This document shows, one piece after another, positions 11,701 to 21,200 of a DNA stretch of 46,897 nt. The translations under genes were made by a program, and so were the position numbers. How positions within the stretch are numbered: position 1 is the stretch's first letter; every line of letters begins with the position of its first letter. The stretch is from positions 1 through 46,897 of the forward strand of contig RPFO01002334.1 in the NCBI GenBank assembly GCA_009746045.1, written 5' to 3'. The DNA comes from Mesostigma viride. Its lineage: Eukaryota > Streptophyta > Mesostigmatophyceae > Mesostigmatales > Mesostigmataceae. The notes under the pieces were generated by a model. The model saw nothing but the letters and a program-made list of their open reading frames with translations, did no database searches and had not been told where the DNA came from.

Positions 11701-12062
11701 ATCCAGATCATCCATATTGGCTAGCGGAAGTCTTGCAGGAGCCTTATCAGGTGGCCGCTACTTTCGTGAGGCGAGTGGCCGACAGAAACGGCAAGGTCGA
11801 TAGGGAGTTGTTCCGTAAGGGACAATGGGTGGTGGGGGTGCGCTACTGGGACAGATTTCCGGGTATGGCGACGATGTTCAAAATGGACGCCGATGCGCAA
11901 GCTGAACAGCCAAACTTGGTCAATTGCTACCTGTGCATGGACGCGGGGTTCGAACACACCATTGTTGTCAACCCAGCTAACAATCGCCAGGCCATCTTGA
12001 CCATTCCGACAGACGTCGAGAAACGGCTCACGAACTTGGCCAAGAAGAGACCTGTTGAGTAG
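8712..12062 (+). CDS. Transposase-like protein with DYAEN / SDNC / HGKGEVDG motifs (four exons)
   Basis: Model: exons 8712-9489, 9564-10210, 10364-11167 and 11331-12062. Introns are GT..AG with matching phases 1, 0 and 0, and the join gives about 986 residues. The first in-frame ATG is 8712; the frame is open upstream to 8577, and an acceptor-like tcatcctcag ends at 8650, so a further 5' exon is possible. The N-terminal third is helical and basic, ending near FISRHPEL. A Cys/His-rich segment follows (LCACQHHTTM, CECGPECHACDHG), then a putative catalytic core (DYAENYQ, SDNCSMQFKSRN, NYFGEQHGKGEVDGAGG) and a C-terminal module beginning YWLAEVL. From memory this order matches an uncharacterised, probably transposon-derived family common in cnidarians and fish. 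A DDE/RNase H-like fold is inference. No terminal repeats were identified, so mobile or domesticated status is open. Confidence 0.72.
9490..9563 (+). other. Candidate 74 bp intron 1 of the transposase-like gene
   Basis: The donor ACA|GTAGGG and acceptor GGCAG|GGATG both have phase 1, and joining them links the two long frames that otherwise overlap out of register at 9524-9527. The intron holds a 14 bp G-rich run, so an assembly or homopolymer frameshift is the alternative explanation. Confidence 0.5.
10211..10363 (+). other. Intron 2 of the transposase-like gene, with duplicated donor
   Basis: The exon ends GGGCCAGAG|GTAATTTTTAG and the acceptor is a textbook pyrimidine tract ending tttctttctacag. 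The length, 153 bp, is a multiple of three and contains no stop, so retention would add 51 residues. A 72 bp segment starting at 10199 (exon end, donor and intron start) is repeated at 10271, giving a second donor at 10283. The copies include gttgcgccccaaggcgttt, a decayed form of the GCCGGCC motif upstream of the gene. Confidence 0.75.
11168..11330 (+). other. Intron 3 of the transposase-like gene
   Basis: Donor CCCGAG|GTAATT and acceptor cgacgcgcag|GTG, phase 0, 163 bp. It contains gttacgccggccgtcgtt at 11201, identical to the copies at 8241 and 8471. Reading on without splicing leads into a less plausible frame that stops at 11689, whereas splicing enters the frame that ends at 12062. Confidence 0.75.
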
Positions 12063-13027
<965 letters not shown>

Positions 13028-13149
13028 GAAATTTCAGTCCGTACTGTCCCTAGATCGATCACTCGGTCGGTACCGTTCCCGAATTCTATCACGCCAGCTA
13101 GCTGGTGCCATGCTTCGCAGGAATAGTTTGATGTGTGCATGACGTGAGG

Positions 13150-13455
13150 TTTAGTCATGCTTTGCACATGCAGAGCGTTACTCTCTGCTGCATGAGATGT
13201 CATGCCCTAGCTCTTGCCTAGCCACAATCATCTTCCACTCCATGCCCGCACCTTAGCTGCTGGAATACATGGAGCTGCATGATGCAGGTGCACATTGTGC
13301 ACCCAGAGTAGGTGGCTGTTTACATCCCCCACCTGCAGGTTGTAGTGGGCAGAACATGTATTAAAAACCATATGGGCCCCGGCTTCTCAGGGCCGTGTGT
13401 TTCGTGTACTCCCAACGGAGTTATGTTCTTGATTAATTAATTAATTACGTGAGGA
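13150..13455 (+). repeat. Retroelement 3'-end copy with (TTAA)n tail
   Basis: Diverged copy of 17553-17826 in the same orientation. Shared blocks are actctctgctg, catgccctag, cactc/gcacc..ttagctg, gtttacatccc and ctcccaacggagttatgttc. Both end in gattaattaattaatta-type tracts. The (TTAA)n end and shared body suggest a LINE/SINE-type retrocopy tail; no coding sequence is seen. Confidence 0.65.
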
Positions 13456-13902
13456 GTGCCTTGGCTGAACAAGCCTGACTCATATCAACGATCGAGACAA
13501 CGGCCAGCGCAAGCAAGAAATCAAGCGATCGAAGAATCCGGACCATGGTAGCTCGCTATCCTGCTGCGTTTGTTGAGTCGTTCAGGATACTGGAAATTAT
13601 ACTATTCGGGGTGATTATCTCCCAACGAGCCACGAGGTACTAGCCATGGTTGACGGCGGCGCTCATAACTTTCACGTTTGAGCACCGAATTTAGCCGTGA
13701 ATATCACAATCGATGCGTCTTTCTACGACGCACATGCTGCTATAATTTTCCGAAGCTATTACGCAATATACGATGAGCAAACGCCTCTCGACGAATCGCA
13801 GTTTGGAAACTGCGATGAGCCTGGCAAGCAAATGCGCCTGCAGCTCCGGCTGCAGCTTCGCCTCCCGGCCTCGCAGGCCATGGTGACCCTAGCCAAGCGT
13901 TA
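13456..13902. other. Sequence 5' of LINE ORF1, no clear gene
   Basis: One 68-codon frame (13697-13903) opens with GTG and has no recognisable motif. This is probably 5' flank or leader of the LINE ORF1 pseudogene. Confidence 0.4.
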
Positions 13903-14840
13903 GTGGTTCACTCTTCCGCGGCCTCGCCATCGGCATCGCCAGAACCTAAACGCAGCCGCTCATCCTTTCCACGCGAACCGCGTTTCAAGCTAAAAACCTT
14001 CAATGTCGACGATTACTCGACGTCTGGTACAACATTGCCCCGTGCACTGCTCTGGAGTGCATTTTCCTCGGGGATTACGCCTCGCTCCTTGAGCTGTGCC
14101 TCCACCTTCACAGCATCAATCGCCTTCTCGAGCCAGATGGCCGCAGGCTTAAATGCCGAGATCTGCTGCTGACGGGCCTCCACTACAACCGGCCTGACCT
14201 TCAGCATCTGATTCTCTGCTCACTCCTCCAGAAGTCTGACGGCGAGATCTGGTCCCCCACCATCTCCGCAGCCATATTCCGTTCCATCCTCACGGAAGCC
14301 TTTCAGCAGCACGTGACCCCCCTTGCTGCCGACGTAGCAGCAATCGGCGGCACGCTGACTGCTGAACTTCCTCACATTTCCACCGCCGTCGCCTCCACCT
14401 CCACTGCCACCTCCACCTCCACTGCCGACATCAAAGCCCAGCTAGCTCCTCGACATTGACCAGCGCCTTAAAGACAATGCAATCGCCATCGAGGTCCTGC
14501 AAAACACCGCGGGCCTCACCGCCCAGGCGGTGAAGGAAATTGCCGCCAAGCCAGCCCCTGCTGGCCTGGCCGGCGATGCTCCTCCCATCACAACCTGGGC
14601 GGACATGCTCGAGCAACATACCACCTCCACCACCTCCGCCGTCGCAGCCCAGCTCCAGCGGCAGACGCTTGACCTCCGCGAGGAGGCCGAGCTCGCCAAG
14701 CGCAGCCTCAACGCCATACTCAAGAACTTCGACATGGAGCAAGGTGAGAATTCCGAGAAGCTTGCACGTGCGTTTGAGAGCAAAATCCTTGATCGCACGC
14801 ATGGGCCTTCTTGGTGAGATTAACTCGTCGTCTGTCTCTG

Positions 14841-14875
14841 GTCCTCTACGGAGGACTGAGTTGAACTCAGTCCTC
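14841..14875. repeat. Left subterminal hairpin cluster of the TTAA element
   Basis: gtcctc-tacg-gaggac (14841-14856) overlaps GAGGACTGAGTT-g-AACTCAGTCCTC (14851-14875), a 12 bp perfect inverted repeat. A third GTCCTC..GAGGAC pair follows to about 14884. Confidence 0.9.
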
Positions 14876-16500
14876 TCTAGAGGACCGAGTTTTTGGGTTT
14901 CGTAGAAAATTCGCCCCGGTCAGAATGTTTGACAAAAGAATTCTCTCAAAATTTATTCAAATACTACGTGAAAAGATCTTTCTTGGACATATTTTTGGGA
15001 TTTTTTTGGATTTGGTATGAGCGGCTAAATGTACGGTCAAAGTACAGGTGGTAAGGGTACTTTTCCACGTGAAACGCGAGTTCCGGAAATGCACGACCTA
15101 GCCATGGCGGCTCGCGCCCATGCATGCAGTTTACGTTTGCGGACGAGTTAGCTGTCCAAACTCAGGAAGTAGATTTAACATGCTCTAAAGATGATAAAAA
15201 TTAATTTTTAGCTCGCGGGGATGCGTTTTACCCGGTGTCGGCACTGTTCTTGCTGGAAAAAACTGCGATAAGGCAGGTCGACGGAATTGATGACTGCGCT
15301 TGCTTTCCGGCGCAATTTCAATGGCTGATAGGTTTCTTTCTACATTTTAACATGCATTGTATTAGAATAAATTGAGTGACAGTATAGATTCGATGATTTC
15401 GACCATTCTGTCACGTCATGGTCTATGTGCCGCAAAGTGCCACTTTTGCGGGCACCGCCTGGGCCAAGGTAACGCCAGCCGTGCCAGGTAAAGCCGGATA
15501 ATCGTTGCCTCTTCGTTTCTTGATGTTCTTACATGAGTTTAAGCTTGCGAGGCGTTGTCAGGTTCAAGTCTTGATGCTCTTTCTTGACCGTTGCCTGCCC
15601 CTCTCTAAAACCCCCTTTTCAGATGATGTTAGCAGGCATTTGCCTTAACCCAGTGTAGTTGTGCAGGGTTTTAGGAGCTGTGCAGGTTTAAACACCTTCG
15701 TAGATGTTAGTTATTCTTTTGCTACGTTCATACTGCATGATTGTGTAGCCACGGGCTGCGTCAAGGGTGCATTCAAGCTTTTACGGGTGAGTGAAAAGTC
15801 TTGGTGACAAACCACTGCCATCATGTGCCAGCAACTATGTTGGCCACATCATGGCAAGGCAAAACAGTTATAGCCATATCTATTTGTTGTTAGAAACAAT
15901 GGAGATATGCTTAACCTACCCATTATATTGGTGGTTGACACTTATAACATAACCCTTTGTTGGTAGGTATCCAAGCCCATTCCCTACATGCATGCATAGG
16001 CTCTCACTGCATGATAAGGTATGATATACCTGAAGTATGATGATGCAAGTGTGTTGTCCTGTAATGCTTGAAGGGAAATGAGTTGATTGGGATGGTTGGT
16101 GGCCACGGTGGTGTGTAGTATGACCGCACTTACATGCTAGCAAAGTTAGCAAAAGCGCCATTCCTCTCCTGAGGACTGAGAGTTTTTTAATTGTTTCAGG
16201 CAGTTGCAGTGGCCAAATCGAGCCCAGTTTTTTGCCACTTTTCAAGAACTATATTGTTTACATGCCTATATTTTTTCTTCATGCACCAGGATTTGATTGA
16301 ATTTTTCCCACTCGTTCTTATCCCGAAAAATGCAAATTCGCGAGAGGTGCCCAACGTCCGTGTAATTTTCAGGTGTTCGGGTCAAGTTTTCACATATGCA
16401 GTATTTTTGCCAACAAAATGACATCTAGTACACCCCCGATCCACATCAAAACATTTGGGATGGACCCCCCACCTAGTCGCTACACGCGGTTGAAAATTGT

Positions 16501-16530
16501 CAACTCAGTCCTCCTGTGAGGACTGAGTTG
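16501..16530. repeat. Right subterminal 13 bp perfect hairpin of the TTAA element
   Basis: caactcagtcctc (16501-16513), loop ctgt, gaggactgagttg (16518-16530). It is the same sequence family as the left-end hairpins and lies just inside the terminal inverted repeat. Confidence 0.92.
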
Positions 16531-16873
16531 GGACAGACGACGAGTTAAGCTGACCGCCCACCGCCTCCCCCGCGCGCGGGGTAAGGCAGGGGCGCCTCCG
16601 CTTCTTCTCATCTTTGAGAGCCCAGCGGACAAGATTTCGTTTCTCCGACGCCGCAAGCGGCTCGAGAAGACTCCCTTCACCGTGGACGACGACTTGACCC
16701 TGGCGCAGCAACAACGGCGACGGGAGCTATGGCCGACCTACCTCCAGCTCCGGCAGACCAAGGCGGGCCAGCCGGTGTACTGGAAGGGGGCGGCCATCTA
16801 CGTCGGCCACAAGCCCTGGCACGCGACCCCCTCGACCCCCGCGGCCCCAGCGACCCCAGAAGCCCCAGCCTAG

Positions 16874-17040
16874 GGGAATACAGTAGCAGTAGTGTAGAAT
16901 AGTTAGACAGTGGCCTTGTACATGCCCGCCTACTACAGGCACTATACCAGCTGAGGCCTAGCCTTTTTAGTCATGTACATGTGTGCCTATGATGAGCCAC
17001 CCTCCAGATGATGCCTAGCTTTATTTAATTATGCCGTGCC
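16874..17040 (+). other. 3' untranslated tail of LINE ORF1 copy
   Basis: Follows the ORF1 stop and leads to the (TTAA)n tract. No other gene. Because TTAA is palindromic, the tract could belong either to this copy or to the opposing LINE fragment at 17041. Confidence 0.4.
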
Positions 17041-17552
17041 CATTAATTAATTAATTAATAGACACGTGACTGCGTCACGTGAGCATAAGCCCTCAGTGGG
17101 AGTGGAACATGGGATGGAATGGATGGTATAAGCTATCTAGGTCCTAGTTACAGAGGTGTGGGCACCGCGGCCCGAATCGCTATGAATGCCATACTTGGTC
17201 ACACGCGGAGCCCCCACAGGCTTGGGGGTGGTCTCCTTCATCACTACTTGCCATCTATCCTTGCGCACCATCTGCCTCCATATTACAGACAAACCAGGAG
17301 GCTGCCCGGGGGTGAGCCCGTCACGTCTAGTGTAGCACATGTCCATGCCGAGTCTATCACGAAAAGTCCACGGGTGGCGGCCCTGCCGCGCGCGGCCGGG
17401 GGCACGCCAGGTGAGGACATATCGCCCAGGCTGGGCGGGCTTGGTGCCAGCTAGTCTATCTGATGTATCTACCTGATTTGTGCGGGCCAGGTGCCCGGCT
17501 AGGCCCAGGCGCCTGTGCCTAATAATGTGGGAAACATAGGGCAAATCAGCGT
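17041..17552 (-). mobile_element. 5'-truncated LINE 3' end (C-terminal ORF2 fragment)
   Basis: Near-identical to 37930-38444 on the opposite strand. The minus-strand frame, running from about 17552 down to 17137, gives ADLPYVSHIIRHRRLGLAGH and continues to GRGAHTSVTRT and a stop, then 3' UTR and (TTAA)n at 17041-17060. Homology to the other copy stops abruptly at acgctgatttg (about 17552), the truncation point. Here the frame across CCACCCGTGGAC is intact, unlike the 38.1 kb copy. Confidence 0.88.
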
Positions 17553-17826
17553 GCCCATGCAGGGAGTAACTCTCTGCTGAGACACCATGCCCTAGATTTT
17601 GTATAGCTATGCTGATCTTCCCCCCCATGACAGGCTCCCCCTTAGCTGGGCATAGCTTGAACATCATGGGGCTGCAAGTGCCCTGGTGCACCTAGAGCAA
17701 GGGTCGTTTACATTCCCACCCTTGCAGGAAGTAGCTTAGAATGTATGATAGGCCATATGCCCCTTCTCTGGGCTATGTGCTACATATACTCCCAACGGAG
17801 TTATGTTCCTAATTAATTAATTAATG
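17553..17826 (+). repeat. Retroelement tail copy related to 13150-13455
   Basis: Shares ordered blocks with 13150-13455 and ends in cctaattaattaattaatg. It abuts the truncated end of the minus-strand LINE fragment, so the two are joined head-to-head with (TTAA)n on both outer sides. It could be an independent insertion or an inversion made during target-primed reverse transcription. Confidence 0.6.
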
Positions 17827-18236
17827 TTAAGTGAACTACTATGTGGAGTCGTGGACATTAAAATTTATGGCTAGCTAATGTACGTTCATCGAGACCTAGA
17901 CGGCCTGTCTCATATGACACTACTGGTGGCCCGGGACATGTAGGCACCCACGCAATCCCAAGATGACACAAATTGAAGTGCACGCCATTGTTTATTTACT
18001 AAAACCATATGAAAACGCACATTTTTTACGATAACTTTCTCAAACCAAAAACTTTCTACATTCTACGCCAGTATGCATGCTGCAGACCAACCATCAACCC
18101 TAGGACTTATTCCTATGCGGTGTCAGGCCTAGCTGTGCATGAGGGTCACAACAACTCGGTGACCTTGATTTTTTTAAAAAAAAATCCAAACCGTTGTACA
18201 TTGATACGAGCTCCTCCAGTAGGCCTGTAGGATTGC
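17827..18236. other. 3' flank of FLVA
   Basis: No other gene recognised. It presumably contains the FLVA 3' UTR and polyadenylation region; no convincing signal was picked out. Confidence 0.4.
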
Positions 18237-18290
18237 TTAGTACGAGCTGCCAGTCTTCCTGTGGTGGACCGCGGTAATACCGGTGTCATC
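18237..18290 (-). CDS. FLVA: FLVA exon 16: C-terminus
   Basis: Acceptor cgcatgcag. It encodes DDTGITAVHHRKTGSSY and a TAA stop. The TAVHHRK tail is the expected C-terminal signature, and the phase agrees with exon 15, which supports the whole splice model. Confidence 0.9.
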   Translation of the reverse strand, partial: DDTGITAVHHRKTGSSY

Positions 18291-21200
18291 CTGCATGCGA
18301 ATAGTACAAATGGGCAGTTCCATCGTATTCAGTGAGGCAAGCGACAACTTTTACAGGACAAGCGACCATTCTTAGGTCAATTCTTTGGTGAAGATGAACT
18401 TAGTACTTGATGTGATGTCTCCCACAACACACCTGCATGACACCAACAAGCTAGTATCATACTACCACACATCGAACAGAGCTGCCAAAAGAAAGGCATC
18501 CTGAAACGAGCAATGCACAAGGGCAAGAAACGAACCACGCGGTATCGTGATATACATAGCAATGAGGAATGAATGTCATGAGCAACTAGCAAACACGGAT
18601 GCGTGCACGGATGTACACAGACAGAAATCAAGACACTCATCCCACGCCCTGCAACATCACACACTATCCCAGGTGCCACCTTGTAGCGCTACCCTTGCAT
18701 GTGAGTGCCAGCAGCGAGCCGGGTTTGCAGTAACCAACTAGGTCCATGGATGGATGTAATGCACAGACATACACGAACTAGCATATGTATGAGTGCGACG
18801 ACTACATTCGGCTTACATCCATCATCAAGGCAAACGGCTAACGGACGCAGGTTAACGAAAGGAACGTGGAACGAAAGGAAGTCCGACCTGATCTAGACGG
18901 TAGCATACTGCAATATACTTAGCATACAGTACACTGTAGTATCCATGAGACAACTATACTTGTGGGCTACATCTGTCATCCGTACCAGCAGCGAACCCGA
19001 GTCCACCTTCGCGTAAACCACCCAGTGGTCGCCCGCGTCCAGGCGCTGTGTGACGGTGCACTCCAGGTAGGACAGCTGCGGGAGGGGGGACAAGCAACCA
19101 GGAACAAGCAAACGGCAGGAACAAGCAAATGGTGCTCTCGTAAACATAGCAATCCATCAATGCCATACTTGCCTGGTAGGAATGTGACCACAAGCAGACA
19201 GCCCAACCATGCCATACTTGCTTTCTGCCCGCCATCATGCTGGCATCGTGCTGGCGTGTCACTGCTGGCGCCCTTATGATGCGAGAGCGTCCTTAATGCT
19301 GGCATCATGATTCAACCATTCTTAAACGGGTCCCCTCATGCTGGCAGTAGCATGCTGGCGCTAAAATGCTGGCAGTCGCATGCTGGCAGTAGAATGCTGG
19401 CAGGTACAAGGTGACATATTCATGCTCATGTTCTTCTAAGGAGCTCGTATGGCCAGCATTATTGTACCGGCTCGTAAATGCCGGCATTATTCTGGCGTTG
19501 CTCACCGAGTCGCTCAGGATGGCGGCGCCGCTCTTCTCCGAGCGCTGGATGTTCACGCCCGCAAAACGGTCCTCCCCAGGACCGAACGTCCTGAGCAGCG
19601 GCTTCATGATCTCCTTGTACTTGGCCTCGCCCAGCACGTTGAGCACAAAGCGGCAGCCGTCCAGCATGAGTGACTCAACCGCGCGGTCCTTGGCCACCTG
19701 GCGGGATGCATGCATAGATGATTTATACACATATGATATAGATGATGTGATGATACATGCATAGATGCATGTTTTGACGAAAAGTAGCGAGGGGGCAGAT
19801 GGTGATGGGGTAAGAAGGGGTGGCGGATGATGGGAAAGGATGACATCACGGCATCGGCATCGGCACCGCGACCGCTGCTGTTACGCACGGCCCTTGCCCA
19901 CCTGGTTAGGGTTTAGGGTTTAGAGTTTGCTTGGCCACCTGGTTAGGGTTTAGGGTTTAGAGTTTGCTTGGCCACCTGGTTAGGGTTTAGAGTTCGCTTG
20001 GCCACCTGGTTAGGGTTTAGAGTTTGCTTGGCCACCTGGTTAGGGTTTAGGGTTTAGAGTTTGCTTGGCCACCTGGTTAGGGTTTAGGGTTTAGAGTTTG
20101 CTTGGCCACCTGGTTAGGGTTTAGGGTTTAGAGTTTGCTTAGCCACCTGGTTAGGGTTAAGGCTTTGCTTGGCCACCTGAGGGGACGAGCGGTGCAGCAT
20201 TCGCTAAAAGGGGATGCCAGGGGTTACTGTCAAACGAGGTTGCACAGTGGAAACACAGCATGTGCGGACCCTGGCTGTGTGGTATGTGGCCACCTGGGGG
20301 GTGCAGGGTTCAGCTTTCGTTACAACAGCCTAGCTCCGTAAGGAGGGTATGTGCAGGTAATCGGGGGCATTAGGGGGCGCTAGGAGGTTATGTGTGGTAA
20401 GAAATTAAGGAAGCTATTGGAAGAGAACACATTCGATTGATAGCAGGCGAAACGGGGGTCATCCGTAACAAGGTGAGAGGGGGACCACGCATAGTAGTAA
20501 GGTGAATGGGGGCTATTAATGGTGGGGTTACGGGGCTCACTGTGTGATGATGTACTTCGGGAGGTCAGCGCCACAGTTAGGTCTAGCTGTAGTACTCACC
20601 GCCACAGTTTGGTCTGGCAGCATGACTTACCGCCACCGTAAGGCCCGGCGGGATGAACGAGGCCTGGCTGACCCACGACGCGAGCATCGCGCTCTCCGCG
20701 TCGCCCTGCTTGGCGGTGACCACGCAGAGCGCGCCCACCAGACGGCCCACCGCCTGCACGAGGGGAAGGGTAGCAACACGGGGCAACGAGGACGCCATGA
20801 GGGAACGAATGAAGAAGGGTAGGTAAGGTATCAGGAGGGACACATTGCTTCTGGGCTATCGCTTGGGATGCCTCAGGATCAGGAGACCCCTACAGTCGCG
20901 AAATCGTGTGAGAGGTCTTGTGTTCGAGTCCAGTCCTGTACCGAAAATTTCACAAGGGAATGCAAGGTAGCAAGTAAGGGCACAGGTGGCAGTCCGAGAC
21001 AGGGGTCGCCGTAGTAGGAGGAGGGCATGGAAGGCAACAGGAGGCAAGGGTGGTGGTAAAAGAGCCAGGGGTACCGTGTAAGGAAACCACGGCGGCGTAT
21101 TGAAGAAAAAAAAGATAGGCCGCATGAAGCACGCGTGGCAGCCTGAGGACCGCATGTTTCAACGAGGGAAATACGTGTTGGATTACGTATCGGAGGCATT

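Larger units (their letters stand above)
14820..16548. mobile_element. Non-autonomous TTAA-flanked inverted-repeat DNA transposon
   Basis: TTAA at 14820-14823 and 16545-16548 flanks a 1721 bp element whose ends are inverted: ctcgtcgtctgtc at 14824-14836 pairs with gacagacgacgag at 16532-16544. Inside both ends are further inverted GTCCTC/GAGGAC blocks. TTAA target duplication is known for piggyBac and Kolobok elements; these termini do not start with the CCY typical of piggyBac, so the family is undecided. No transposase-like frame exceeds about 110 codons. The insertion interrupts a LINE ORF1 that reads continuously when the element and one TTAA are ignored. Confidence 0.85.
13903..16873 (+). 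pseudogene. L1-like LINE ORF1 (nucleic-acid chaperone), broken
   Basis: ORF1-type protein in pieces. A Ser/Pro-rich N-terminal piece near 13903-14040 precedes a helical segment at 14066-14456 (frame with GDYASLLELCLHLHSINRLL). A long coiled-coil-like helix follows at about 14450-14815 (AAQLQRQTLDLREEAELAKR). The C-terminal domain is at 16570-16873 (PLLLIFESPADKISFLRRRK, DDDLTLAQQQRRRELWPTYL, PVYWKGAAIYVGHKPW), a layout known from L1-type ORF1 proteins, which bind RNA as trimers. Breaks: frameshifts near 14450 and 14790, and an inserted TTAA transposon at 14820-16548. With the insertion left out, the two sides meet in one frame. No reverse transcriptase follows; the frame ends at the TAG at 16871 and a (TTAA)n tract lies at about 17041. 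Confidence 0.75.

Noticed and set aside
19897-20190. Chromosome end or interstitial telomere
   Set aside because: TTTAGGG occurs only once or twice per unit, interrupted by gtggccaag-type text; it is an intronic array and not a telomere tract.
20870-20950. tRNA gene or tRNA-derived SINE (gtgttcgagtcc resembles a B box)
   Set aside because: No A box at the right distance and no cloverleaf could be drawn; the match is probably chance within FLVA intron 12.
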